From: Synergistaceae bacterium
GTDB lineage: Bacteria > Synergistota > Synergistia > Synergistales > Aminobacteriaceae
Assembly: GCA_018436725.1 (NCBI GenBank)
Contig: JAHDKT010000067.1
Location: forward strand, 49,452-113,451
Length of the DNA stretch: 64,000 nucleotides
Reading direction: 5' to 3'
In this document: positions 36,204 to 44,510 of the stretch, piece after piece
Layout of the letters: every line of letters starts with the position of its first letter
Position numbering within the stretch: position 1 is the first letter of the stretch
Position numbers and translations under genes: made by a program
The notes under the pieces: model-generated
What the model saw: the letters and a program-made list of their open reading frames with translations, nothing else
What the model was told of the DNA's origin: nothing
The model's database searches: none

Positions 36204-36216
36204 CGTCTTCGCCCCC

Positions 36217-36360
36217 CTACTTGATCATCAAAAGACGCAACACAAGAGGTACGACGACCAGCGCCGCCGTCGCCTGCTTCCAAAAGTCTCTCTCTCTGAA
36301 CTGACAGCGCACCGTCAGGAGGAGGACAAAAAGAACAATCGCACGGTAGACAAGAGTCAT
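36217..36360 (-). CDS. Small membrane protein (47 aa), uncharacterised
   Basis: This short frame codes for 47 residues: MTLVYRAIVLFVLLLTV near the start, a charged middle (CQFRERDFWKQ) and a second hydrophobic stretch ALVVVPLVLRLLM. It therefore spans the membrane probably twice. GGGAGGAG stands 6-7 bases before the ATG. It ends 13 bases before the deacylase start and begins 15 bases after the permease stop, so it fills the gap exactly. I do not recognise a family. It may be an accessory subunit of the DctM-like permease (inference). Confidence 0.7.
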   Translation of the reverse strand: MTLVYRAIVLFVLLLTVRCQFRERDFWKQATAALVVVPLVLRLLMIK

Positions 36361-36375
36361 GTTTTTTCTCCTCCC

Positions 36376-37665
36376 TTATGGCAGATAGCTCATGATCGTG
36401 TTCGCGTTGAGAATGACGAACACCGCCCACACAGCAGTGGTCAGCGCCGGAATAACACAGTGACGAAGCACTTTGAAATAGTTCTCCTCACCGACGACCT
36501 GGGCGGCGAAAATTCCGGCGAGCGCGGTCGGCGGCATGAGATCCCCCAGTCCCGCGAGAAGGCTGAGCGCGGATCCCACCATAATTTCGTTCCTCCCCAG
36601 AAGCGCCAGCAGGAACGGGACGCCGAGCACCGACGCGGCGCCGAACGCGGAGACCGCTCCGAAGAGCGGGATCGAGGTCGCCATCCCCAGGTACATAAGC
36701 CACGCGGGGAGTGCGAGCACCGAGACGACGAGGAAGCCCTGAACGCCGATCAGCGTCATGATCTGGATGAACATGCCGACGCCCATCAGGATGCCGAGCA
36801 CCGGAATCGCTTCGCCGAGCGCCTCGGTCGACGCGTCGAGAAAATTGAACCGTTTCCCCGTCAAGAGCGCGGAAAGCGAGGCAAGCAGAAAATTCACCGG
36901 CATTCCGAGAGCCGGCCAGAAGGCGGGAAGGAGCTGCTCGCCGGTCATCAACACCGCCAGGAGGACGACCGGTAGCATAAGGCGCGCCGAAAGCGGAGTC
37001 TCCTCCATACGCCGGAGTTCGCTCTCGAGCTCCTCCTCGTCTCCCGCTCCCCTTCGCAGGGAGGGGTAGACAAGAAGCAGCGCCGAGAAGATCGCAAGGG
37101 GGACGGTGCAGACGAGCAGCGGCAGAGCGAATCCCACGTAGGGCATGTCGATGCCGCCGCCGATGATCATCGCGGGGATATTGATAGGCGGCGCGATCAT
37201 GCCGTAAATGGCGCCCATGGCGATCGCAGCGGCCGTCTTGACTACCGGGACGCCGAGCTTGATGAGCACCGGGGCGACAAGCGCTCCGGTCGTCAGTACA
37301 GCGGCGGTGGACGAACCGGTGATCATGCCGGGAGCCATAATGATGAAGATCAAGCCGATGCTGAGAAGAAGCGGTCTGCGGCGGAATTTTCGAATGACCC
37401 AGGCCGCAAGACTCTCAAGAAGCCCCGCTTTTTGAACGGACTTCATGAAGATCATCGCCGACGCAATGATGAGAATCGTATCCAGGTACCCGAACATCCC
37501 CTCGACGAAATGCCGCAGAGGAAAAAGTTCACCGCAGGCGAGCGCGCCGACGACAGCCGCTCCGGAGAGCGCTATCGCGATGGGGAGCTTCAGCGCGAAC
37601 GCGCCGAGGACGAAGCTCCCCACCATCGCGATCGTGTAGAATCCTTCAGGCCAGAACCACTCCAT
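36376..37665 (-). CDS. DctM-like TRAP-type large permease
   Basis: A 429-residue protein with about eleven or twelve hydrophobic segments. Segments such as GMITGSSTAAVLTTGALVAPVLIKLGVP, AIAMGAIYGMIAPPINIPAMIIGGG and LGDLMPPTALAGIFAAQVVGE match the DctM half-repeats of TRAP large subunits. No ordinary DctQ gene is adjacent, and the partner protein upstream is a DUF6305 protein rather than DctP. It is probably a secondary transporter for a carboxylated compound. The ATG has GGGAGG upstream and follows the DUF6305 stop by 15 bases. Confidence 0.82.
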   Translation of the reverse strand: MEWFWPEGFYTIAMVGSFVLGAFALKLPIAIALSGAAVVGALACGELFPLRHFVEGMFGYLDTILIIASAMIFMKSVQKAGLLESLAAWVIRKFRRRPLLLSIGLIFIIMAPGMITGSSTAAVLTTGALVAPVLIKLGVPVVKTAAAIAMGAIYGMIAPPINIPAMIIGGGIDMPYVGFALPLLVCTVPLAIFSALLLVYPSLRRGAGDEEELESELRRMEETPLSARLMLPVVLLAVLMTGEQLLPAFWPALGMPVNFLLASLSALLTGKRFNFLDASTEALGEAIPVLGILMGVGMFIQIMTLIGVQGFLVVSVLALPAWLMYLGMATSIPLFGAVSAFGAASVLGVPFLLALLGRNEIMVGSALSLLAGLGDLMPPTALAGIFAAQVVGEENYFKVLRHCVIPALTTAVWAVFVILNANTIMSYLP

Positions 37666-37680
37666 GGCCGGGCCTCCCGC

Positions 37681-38247
37681 CTATTGGGCGGATACCCCCC
37701 ACTCGGAAAGAGTCGCCTTGAGAGGATCGGCCGTGCCGTTCACGTTGGGAGCGTACAGTATCTTTACATTCTTCCCTTCGACCAGGCGATCGAAAATCTT
37801 ATCGTTGTTGCCCCCGTCCACCACGATCAGTCTGTCGGCATGAGGAGCGGCAGCCTCGATGAACGCGTCGGAGAGAGTGCCCCTGCGACCTTCGCCGCCG
37901 ATGTGCATCACGAGGAGCTTCATCCCCTTTTGCTTCGCGGCCTGGAAGAGCCCCTTCACACGTTCGATCTCCTGATCCTTGTCGATACCGGCTGCCCCGA
38001 GTCCTTTGGAGCTGCCCCCGACCACCGCCACGAGCACCTTTTCGCCGCCGAGACCATCGGGCCGGAGAAGAGGCTGGTTCTCGGCGTTGATCTTCATCTT
38101 CCGCAGCACCACACGAATCATCGTGGCGTCCGGGCTCTGTCCGACCGATGTGAGCAGCAGTTCGGATGCCGAGGCGGTTTCCGGCAGCAGGCATCCTCCG
38201 GAGATGAGCAGGGCGATAACCGCCGCGCAAAGAACAATCTTTTTCAT
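37681..38247 (-). CDS. DUF6305 family exported protein
   Basis: A 188-residue protein with signal peptide MKKIVLCAAVIALLISGGC, cut either at an imperfect lipobox (SGGC) or after ETASA. The mature domain looks like an alpha/beta Rossmann-type fold: KVLVAVVGGSSKGLGAAGI, MKLLVMHIGGEGRRG, ADRLIVVDGGNNDKIFDRL. I recognise it as DUF6305; the function is not known. As first gene before a DctM-like permease it stands where a TRAP binding protein would be. AGGAGGATATACC precedes the ATG at 38247. Confidence 0.75.
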   Translation of the reverse strand: MKKIVLCAAVIALLISGGCLLPETASASELLLTSVGQSPDATMIRVVLRKMKINAENQPLLRPDGLGGEKVLVAVVGGSSKGLGAAGIDKDQEIERVKGLFQAAKQKGMKLLVMHIGGEGRRGTLSDAFIEAAAPHADRLIVVDGGNNDKIFDRLVEGKNVKILYAPNVNGTADPLKATLSEWGVSAQ

Positions 38248-38264
38248 GGTATATCCTCCTACGA

Positions 38265-38326
38265 ACAAGAATTGAACGCGGTGCACGTTCTTGTCGTAAG
38301 TGTACCCTGAAGGAGTTTTCTGTCCA
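38265..38326 (-). promoter_or_regulatory. Candidate promoter and inverted repeat upstream of the DUF6305 operon
   Basis: On the (-) strand, TGGACA (38321-38326), 16 bases and TACACT (38299-38304) form a candidate promoter. Just downstream, ACAAGAA (38265-38271) and TTCTTGT (38288-38294) form an inverted repeat with GAACG/CGTTC inside it, which could be an operator or a leader hairpin. Confidence 0.4.
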
Positions 38327-38397
38327 TATTTCTTATCATTCTTTTCAACGAACAGTTCAAAGCTGCGCCTTGGAGAACACTATGGTATTATTCGAGA

Positions 38398-40542
38398 ATG
38401 GATAAAAAGAAACGAGGGGGTGCAGGAGTGCCCGTTACTTTACGCAGTATACGCGGTCTGCTTAATTTTTATACCTTTCTTCTTGCGGCGGCTATGATTA
38501 TCTTCCCGGTGCTCATAGGCGTATACGACCTCTACAAAGCTTGGCGAACCGTCGATCGCGATCTGTCCTATGTACTGGATATGCAGACCACAGCGCTCCA
38601 GCAATGGTTTGCTAATAACCAAAATACAATTCGCTCCCTTGCCGCGCTTCCGTCCGTGCGGAATAAAACCTTCGAGAGCATGTTCGAAGACTTCAGAAAT
38701 TTCTCCAGCGCGAACATCAACTTCGATTCCATCGTCTATGTAGATACGACCGGCAGCGCGGTAGTACAAAGCAACTCGGGAATCAACACCCATCCTGGCC
38801 TCAATCTTTCCGACCGCGATTACTTCAGGGACGCCATCGCAGGAAAGCCGCATATCACCGACGTTATCATAGGCAGGACCTCCGGCCAACCCATCGTCAT
38901 CTTTTCGATTCCGCTCATGGAGAACGACAGGTTCGAAGGGCTCGTTTTCGGTTCGATTCGCTTCGACACAATTCTGAAAACTCTCCTTTCTACCCAGTTC
39001 GGAGACACAGGAAACTTTCTTCTCCTCAATTCGAAGGGAAAGTCGATGAGAGAAACCAGCGAAGAAATCTTCCCCGAAGAGATTCTCTCGGAGTTGCTCT
39101 CGTCCAACGGACATTCGATCGGCTACCGCGAAGCATCCGGAATCAAATACATCGCAAAAGGCAAATTTATTACAAATACTCATTTTTACATCGTTGCGCG
39201 TATGGACTACGGAGAATTTTTGTCGCCTATCGTCGGGAACATGCTCTACTTTTTGATGGTATCCGCGATGCTTCTTATCATAATGCTCTATATCTCACGG
39301 AGACTGTACAAGCGTGTGGATAAATCCCTTACCCTCCTTTTCGAAGGCGTCCAGAAAGCCGAACAGGGGAAATACGATATCCTCGACCCGGAGCTTCTGG
39401 AAGAGGCGCCCTTTGAACTGCGCGAACTCGGGATCGCCTTCAGCTCGATGGCGGAAACGATACGGAGCAAAACTTCCGAGCTTGAATTCCGCTCCTTCCA
39501 CGACGAACTCACGGGGCTTTATAACCGCGCCTACTTCGAGGACTCGATGCGCCGCTTCGACTCCGGGCGCTTCGCCCCGGTGACCGTGGTGGTCTGCGAC
39601 GTCAACGGACTGAAACTGATCAACGACACCCTTGGACACAAGGCCGGCGACGACCTTATCGTCGCCGCTGCCCGCACGCTTGAAAGAGCAGCGCGCTCAA
39701 GCGATATCGTCGCCCGAATAGGCGGAGACGAATTCGCCATGCTCCTTCCGGAATCAACCAACGAGACGGCCGGACACGTTCTTCGGCGCATCCGGGAGGA
39801 AGTCGCGGAGTATAAGCGGGGCGAGCAGCCGCTCCCGCTGAACATCGCCTGCGGCGCCGCCGTCTCTTCGGGGAGGATACAGAACATCGAGGCCCTCTTC
39901 CAGGAGGCGGATAAGGAGATGTACGCCGTCAAACAACTTGAAAAACCGCACTCCAAGCGGGAAGTCCTGGAATTCCTTTCCGCCAGGATGCACGGAGGCA
40001 GGAAAGATTCTCAAGACAGAAACAGGCACATGGCAGCGTGCACCGCGATCATGGAGGCGTTCGTCCAAGCCCGGCAGGACATTCCGCACGAGAAAAAGGA
40101 GTTTCTCATCCGCCTCGCGAAACATCACGATATCGGTTTCACGGAAATCCCCTCCGAAATCACCGATAAACCTGGACCTCTTTCCGAGGAAGAGTATCTG
40201 CTCGTGCAACGCCACCCGGAGACGGGCGCACGCATCGCGTCGCTCTTCCCGGAACTTGAGGATCTTGCGGAACCCATCCGTCTTCATCACCGCTGGTGGA
40301 ACGGTAAAGGGTACCCGGCAGGAGACGGCGGGGAGGCTATACCTCTTGAAAGCCGCCTCATGGCCATCGTCGACGCCTACGAGGCGATGACGGGCGACAA
40401 GGTTTATCGGACGCCTCTTTCTCCCGAGCAAGCGATGAAAGAGCTTCTCCGCTGCGCGGGGAGCCAGTTCGACCCCGTCTGGACGGAACGGTTCGCCACG
40501 TTTTTCCTCGACTATCAAAAGAGGGAGAATATACTGATATAA
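38398..40542 (+). CDS. dCache-HAMP-GGDEF-HD-GYP signalling protein
   Basis: A 714-residue protein. TM1 near 22-47, an extracytoplasmic dCache-like sensor (about 50-285, with FDSIVYVDTTGSAVVQSN and LSDRDYFRDAIAGKPHITDV), TM2 near 290-310, HAMP, GGDEF (about 365-525) and HD-GYP (about 540-714). The GGDEF site is intact (ARIGGDEFAML) with RSSD inhibitory site. The HD-GYP domain keeps HHDIG, the His of QRHPETG, HH and Asp of IVDAYEAMTG, but HDIGK is HDIGF and HHExxDGxGYP reads HHRWWNGKGYP. It may make and degrade c-di-GMP. A GTG at 38428 with GAGGGGGTG upstream is an alternative start. Confidence 0.88.
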   Translation: MDKKKRGGAGVPVTLRSIRGLLNFYTFLLAAAMIIFPVLIGVYDLYKAWRTVDRDLSYVLDMQTTALQQWFANNQNTIRSLAALPSVRNKTFESMFEDFRNFSSANINFDSIVYVDTTGSAVVQSNSGINTHPGLNLSDRDYFRDAIAGKPHITDVIIGRTSGQPIVIFSIPLMENDRFEGLVFGSIRFDTILKTLLSTQFGDTGNFLLLNSKGKSMRETSEEIFPEEILSELLSSNGHSIGYREASGIKYIAKGKFITNTHFYIVARMDYGEFLSPIVGNMLYFLMVSAMLLIIMLYISRRLYKRVDKSLTLLFEGVQKAEQGKYDILDPELLEEAPFELRELGIAFSSMAETIRSKTSELEFRSFHDELTGLYNRAYFEDSMRRFDSGRFAPVTVVVCDVNGLKLINDTLGHKAGDDLIVAAARTLERAARSSDIVARIGGDEFAMLLPESTNETAGHVLRRIREEVAEYKRGEQPLPLNIACGAAVSSGRIQNIEALFQEADKEMYAVKQLEKPHSKREVLEFLSARMHGGRKDSQDRNRHMAACTAIMEAFVQARQDIPHEKKEFLIRLAKHHDIGFTEIPSEITDKPGPLSEEEYLLVQRHPETGARIASLFPELEDLAEPIRLHHRWWNGKGYPAGDGGEAIPLESRLMAIVDAYEAMTGDKVYRTPLSPEQAMKELLRCAGSQFDPVWTERFATFFLDYQKRENILI

Positions 40543-40606
40543 ACGACCGGCGGCCTTGAACGGCCTTTCAACGCCATGTTCATCGATGCAATCGGCCGAA
40601 CGGGAG

Positions 40607-40636
40607 TTGACAGAGAGCATCTTTCCATGACATGAT
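40607..40636 (+). promoter_or_regulatory. Candidate promoter for rlmN-feoAB
   Basis: TTGACA (40607-40612), an 18-base spacer and CATGAT (40631-40636), 50 bases before the rlmN start. Confidence 0.45.
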
Positions 40637-40686
40637 TCTAGGTTAGAACTTATACGGCGTCTTCGGACGCCCCGGGAGGCAACAGA

Positions 40687-41751
40687 ATGAACGAAACAGT
40701 CAACGCTCTCGATCTCTCCTACGAGGAGTGGATCGAGACGAGCGTCGCGAAATGGAAATTGCCCCGTTACAGGGCCGATCAGCTCTGTCAATGGATCTAC
40801 GACAAAAAAATCTTCAACGTCCACGAGATGACCAACCTTTCGAAGGAACTTCGGGAGCAGCTTGCGTACACGCTGATGATCCTCCCTCCCATCGCGGTCC
40901 GTGAAGACACATCGAAGGACGGCACGAAAAAGTTTCTCTGGCAGCTCTACGACGGGGAACGAGTCGAGTCGGTGCTTCTCTCCCACGGGTCGCACACGAC
41001 GGCCTGTATCTCCAGCCAAGTCGGATGCCCTCTGAACTGCTCCTTCTGCGCGACCGGAAAATCGGGCTTTTCGCGCAATCTCACAGCCGGGGAAATCGTC
41101 GGACAGTTCCTGGCGATGGAAAAACGGATGGGGCAAAACATCAATAACGTGGTTTATATGGGGATGGGCGAGCCTTTTCTGAACTCCGGAGAAGTGTTCA
41201 AATCGGTCCGGATTCTGAACTCGCCGAAGATGCGCAACTTGGGGGCGCGCCATATCACGATCTCGACATCGGGCGTGGTCCCGGGTATCCTCGAACTTGC
41301 GGACTTCCCCGTTCCGGTGCGCCTCTCCGTCTCCCTCCATGCGCCGAACGACGCGCTGCGCAGCAAAATCATGCCGGTCAACCGGAAGCACTCTCTCGGT
41401 TCGCTGATCGACGCGCTGAAGATCTACAATGAGAAGACGGGAGAACGGATCACGATCGAGTACGTCATGCTGCGATCGATAAACGACGAACCCGAGCACG
41501 CCTACGAAATGGCTGCGATGCTTTCAGGACTCGGGGTCTACGTAAACCTGATCCCCTACAATCTGATCGCCCTCGATCGCCCGGGCGAACAGGGTTTCCA
41601 GCGTTCGACGACGGAACGTATCAAGGAGTTCGCGGCAATTCTCTCCAAGCTCGGCATCGAGAACGAGATCCGCAAGGAGAAAGGAACAGACATCGACGCC
41701 GCCTGCGGCCAGCTTCGCGCGCACAGCATGCGGGAAGGGGGCTCCCTGTAA
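40687..41751 (+). CDS. rlmN: 23S rRNA (adenine2503-C2)/tRNA (adenine37-C2) methyltransferase RlmN
   Basis: A 354-residue radical-SAM methyltransferase. The iron-sulfur cysteines are in QVGCPLNCSFCATGKSGF (CxxxCxxC). Other landmarks are YRADQLCQWIYDKK, NVVYMGMGEPFLN, TISTSGVVPGI, LSVSLHAPNDALRSKIMPVNRK, ITIEYVMLRSIND, VNLIPYN and the C-terminal AACGQL with the methyl-accepting Cys. Length is typical. Confidence 0.95.
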   Translation: MNETVNALDLSYEEWIETSVAKWKLPRYRADQLCQWIYDKKIFNVHEMTNLSKELREQLAYTLMILPPIAVREDTSKDGTKKFLWQLYDGERVESVLLSHGSHTTACISSQVGCPLNCSFCATGKSGFSRNLTAGEIVGQFLAMEKRMGQNINNVVYMGMGEPFLNSGEVFKSVRILNSPKMRNLGARHITISTSGVVPGILELADFPVPVRLSVSLHAPNDALRSKIMPVNRKHSLGSLIDALKIYNEKTGERITIEYVMLRSINDEPEHAYEMAAMLSGLGVYVNLIPYNLIALDRPGEQGFQRSTTERIKEFAAILSKLGIENEIRKEKGTDIDAACGQLRAHSMREGGSL

Positions 41752-41752
41752 A

Positions 41753-42115
41753 GTGAACCTCCTCCGGCGTGTGGCCCGTTCCTGGAGGCATCCGCAACGG
41801 GGGGACGGCGGCGGGCCGCTTACTCTGCGCGACCTCCCGAACGGCGCGTTCGCGCGCATCGTTCAGATCGTCTCCCCGCAACAGGATGAAGAGGTGGCGG
41901 GATCTTCCCGTCGCTGTTCGGCCCGTCTTGAAGCCCTGGGTCTCCGCACGGGCAAGATCGTGCAGAAAGTCTCCGGCATGCCTTTTCACGGGCCGGTGAC
42001 CCTGCTGCTCGACGGGAGGCAGATTGCCGTCGGATGGAACATTTCCGCACACGTGCTGGTTATCCCGCTGAAAGAGAGAGAAGGCTCTCATGGACTGCGA
42101 CCGGAACGAGACTAA
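41753..42115 (+). CDS. feoA: FeoA-domain protein
   Basis: A 120-residue protein whose C-terminal 80 residues form a FeoA/SH3-like domain: LTLRDLPNGAFARIVQIV, RLEALGLRTGKIVQKVSGMPFHGPVTLLLDGRQIAVG. It starts with GTG one base after the rlmN stop, with GGGAAGGGGG upstream, and overlaps feoB by 26 bases. The N-terminal 25 residues are basic and not part of the domain. It is thought to modulate FeoB. Confidence 0.85.
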   Translation: MNLLRRVARSWRHPQRGDGGGPLTLRDLPNGAFARIVQIVSPQQDEEVAGSSRRCSARLEALGLRTGKIVQKVSGMPFHGPVTLLLDGRQIAVGWNISAHVLVIPLKEREGSHGLRPERD

Positions 42116-43865
42116 GAAACTTCTTCTCGTCGGCAATCCGAACGTGGGAAAAAGCGCCCTCTTTACCCGCATTACCGGCGTCCACGCCGTCTCGTCGAAC
42201 TACCCCGGAACGACCGTCGGTTTCCTTGAGGGGTGGCTTCGCCGGGGCGGCGACAGTTGGCGGGTGATCGACGTCCCCGGCGCGTACACTCTCTCACCCA
42301 CCAACGAAGCGGAGCAGGTGGCCGAACGGATGGTCGACGAGGGGGCGGATGTAGTCGTCCTCGTGCTCGACGCAACCGCTCTGGAGCGCAACCTCTTTCT
42401 CGCCTTCCAGACCATGGAGCGGAGGATTCCCGTCATCATAGCCCTCAACATGGTCGACGAGGCGCGTCACAAAGGGATCGACATCGATCCGGAAGCATTG
42501 GAAAAGCTGCTCGGAGTCCCTGTCGTCCCCACCGTCGCAGTGACGGGCCAGGGGATAAATCGCTTGCTGGATCGGCTTCCGGAGGCCCGTCCGGGCGAGG
42601 TCAGATTCTCAGGCGCACACTCCGGGCAGACCGCCGTCCCCGGCAAAGAGGAGCGTTGGAACGCCATCGGCGAGATCGTCGAGCGCGTCCAGAGGGTAAG
42701 TCACAGACACCACACCCTTCTCGACAAGCTTGAGGACGCCTCCGTGGACTCGTTCTGGGGGATGATCATCGGCTTGTTCGTCATCGTCGCGAGCTTCGCC
42801 TCCATACGCTTTCTCGGAGAAGGGATCATCGACGAGTTTCTCGATCCTCTCTTCGACGCATGCCTGCTCCCCGTAGCCGAGAGTCTCTCCGCACTTCTGG
42901 GCGGCGAGGGGCTTTCCCACGATATCGTGGTCGGTCGCCTCATCGACGGCCATATCGACTTCGAACAGAGTTTCGGCCTGCTCACCACCGGTTTGTACGT
43001 TCCCCTTGCTATGGTGCTTCCGTACGTCGTCGCGTTCTATTTCGTCCTCAGTCTCCTTGAGGACTTCGGCTACCTCCCGCGACTCGCCGTCATTTTCGAC
43101 GCGCTTCTCCACCGGATGGGACTTCACGGCTTCGCCATCGTCCCGTCGCTCCTCGGTCTGGGCTGCAACGTCCCTGGAATTCTTGCGACGAGGGTGCTCG
43201 ACTCCGATCGCGAGCGGTTCATCGCAGCCACCCTCATCTCGGTCGCCATTCCGTGCGCGGGGCTCCAGGCGATGATTATTGGAACGGTCGGCGAGCTGGG
43301 AATGCGGTGGGTTCTGGCCGTGTACGCGACGCTCGCGCTGTCATGGCTTATCCTCGGACGACTGCTCCACTCGTTCCTTCCGGGCTTCAGCCCGGAACTC
43401 ATCGTCGAAATCCCTCCGTACAGGATCCCATCGTTAAAATCGCTGGGAATGAAGCTCTGGATGCGAGTCCGAGGATTTCTTCTCGAAGCGGTTCCGCTCG
43501 TTCTCGGCGGCATTCTCATCGTCGGCCTTCTCGACGCGACGGGTATCACGGCGCTCATGTCGAGACTCCTCGCTCCCGTCTTCAACGGTCTGCTCGGACT
43601 GCCCGCCGAAGCGTCGGGGCCCATCCTTCTCGGCATCCTCAGGAAGGACGTGGCGATGGGGATGCTCGGCGCGCTCGGACTCTCTCCGGTGCAGCTCGTC
43701 GTCGCTACGGTGACGCTGTCGATGACCTTCCCCTGCATCGCGACATTCATCGTCCTCTGGAAAGAGCTGGGAGGCAAGAGGATGGCGGCGTCGATGGGGA
43801 TCATGATCCTCGCCGCCCTCATCGCGGGAACAGCCGCAAGAATGCTGCTTTCGATCAAGTTCTAA
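42090..43865 (+). CDS. feoB: Ferrous iron transport protein B
   Basis: A 591-residue membrane GTPase for Fe(II) uptake. The N-terminal G domain has G1 GNPNVGKSALF, switch SSNYPGTTVG, G3 DVPGAYTL and G4 NMVD. Two Gate/core membrane regions follow, with LPRLAVIFDALLHRMGLHGFAIVPSLLGLGCNVPGILATR and GPILLGILRKDVAMGML. It is shorter than the E. coli protein (773 residues), as is common in anaerobes. A hairpin at 43869-43917 follows. Confidence 0.94.
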   Translation: MDCDRNETKKLLLVGNPNVGKSALFTRITGVHAVSSNYPGTTVGFLEGWLRRGGDSWRVIDVPGAYTLSPTNEAEQVAERMVDEGADVVVLVLDATALERNLFLAFQTMERRIPVIIALNMVDEARHKGIDIDPEALEKLLGVPVVPTVAVTGQGINRLLDRLPEARPGEVRFSGAHSGQTAVPGKEERWNAIGEIVERVQRVSHRHHTLLDKLEDASVDSFWGMIIGLFVIVASFASIRFLGEGIIDEFLDPLFDACLLPVAESLSALLGGEGLSHDIVVGRLIDGHIDFEQSFGLLTTGLYVPLAMVLPYVVAFYFVLSLLEDFGYLPRLAVIFDALLHRMGLHGFAIVPSLLGLGCNVPGILATRVLDSDRERFIAATLISVAIPCAGLQAMIIGTVGELGMRWVLAVYATLALSWLILGRLLHSFLPGFSPELIVEIPPYRIPSLKSLGMKLWMRVRGFLLEAVPLVLGGILIVGLLDATGITALMSRLLAPVFNGLLGLPAEASGPILLGILRKDVAMGMLGALGLSPVQLVVATVTLSMTFPCIATFIVLWKELGGKRMAASMGIMILAALIAGTAARMLLSIKF

Positions 43866-43926
43866 GGTTTCGGAGCGGAGCAGACGGCACTCTCTGTTCG
43901 CCGCATCGCTCCGAACTCTTGATACG

Positions 43927-43952
43927 AAAAAGGAGGGGGCTCTCCCCCCTCC
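43927..43952 (-). terminator. Rho-independent terminator after aroQ
   Basis: On the (-) strand, GGAGGGGG pairs with CCCCCTCC across a 5-base loop and is followed by TTTTTCG. It lies 20 bases after the aroQ stop and ends the long (-)-strand gene set. Confidence 0.75.
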
Positions 43953-43971
43953 TCTCCAGATACAGAACGGC

Positions 43972-44415
43972 TTAGGCGCCGCCTATGGCGCCGACAACCG
44001 CGCGCAGTCCCAGAAGGTAACTGTCGAGGCCGAAGCCGCATATCTGCCCCTTCACGATCTCGGCGAAAACCGAGAGATGCCGGAATTCCTCTCTGGCATG
44101 GATGTTGGACATATGAATCTCCGCCACCGGAACCGTCAGGATGGCCAGCGCGTCCCTGATGGCGTAACTGTAGTGCGTCCATGCGCCCGCGTTGATGACG
44201 ACGCCGTCCATCCCCTCCTGAAAAGCCTGGTGGATGCGCTCGCACATCGCCCCCTCGGAGTTCGTCTGAAACGAGACTACCTCCACTCCAAGCTCCTCGC
44301 CGAGCGAACGAAGCTTCTCGTCGATCTCATCGAGCGTGATCGTGCCGTACTGCGCGGGATCGCGCTTCCCGAACATATTGTGGTTCACTCCGTGAAGCAT
44401 GAGGATCTTCTTCAT
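43972..44415 (-). CDS. aroQ: 3-dehydroquinate dehydratase, type II
   Basis: A 147-residue dodecameric-type dehydratase that interconverts 3-dehydroquinate and 3-dehydroshikimate. Landmarks are MLHGVNHNMFGKRDPAQYG (catalytic Arg and Tyr), FQTNSEGAMCERIHQAF, VVINAGAWTHYSYAIRDAL, EIHMSNIHAREEFRHLSVFA and KGQICGFGLDSYLLGL. The common GPNLN is GVNHN here. I chose ATG 44415 (MKKILMLHG). Its neighbours (iclR, aroE-like, TIM barrel, TTT importer) suggest quinate/shikimate catabolism rather than aromatic synthesis. Confidence 0.92.
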   Translation of the reverse strand: MKKILMLHGVNHNMFGKRDPAQYGTITLDEIDEKLRSLGEELGVEVVSFQTNSEGAMCERIHQAFQEGMDGVVINAGAWTHYSYAIRDALAILTVPVAEIHMSNIHAREEFRHLSVFAEIVKGQICGFGLDSYLLGLRAVVGAIGGA

Positions 44416-44510
44416 GACTGACGTTCCATCTCCTTTGTGCCGGCCGGATATGCCGTTCTTCACCGCAGGGCGGTCTCCGCCGTCCTGCGGAACTTCTCGG
44501 GATCACATTG

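Noticed and set aside
39754..41499. 581-codon open frame on the (-) strand
   Set aside because: Antisense to the GGDEF-HD-GYP and rlmN genes; no recognisable domain.
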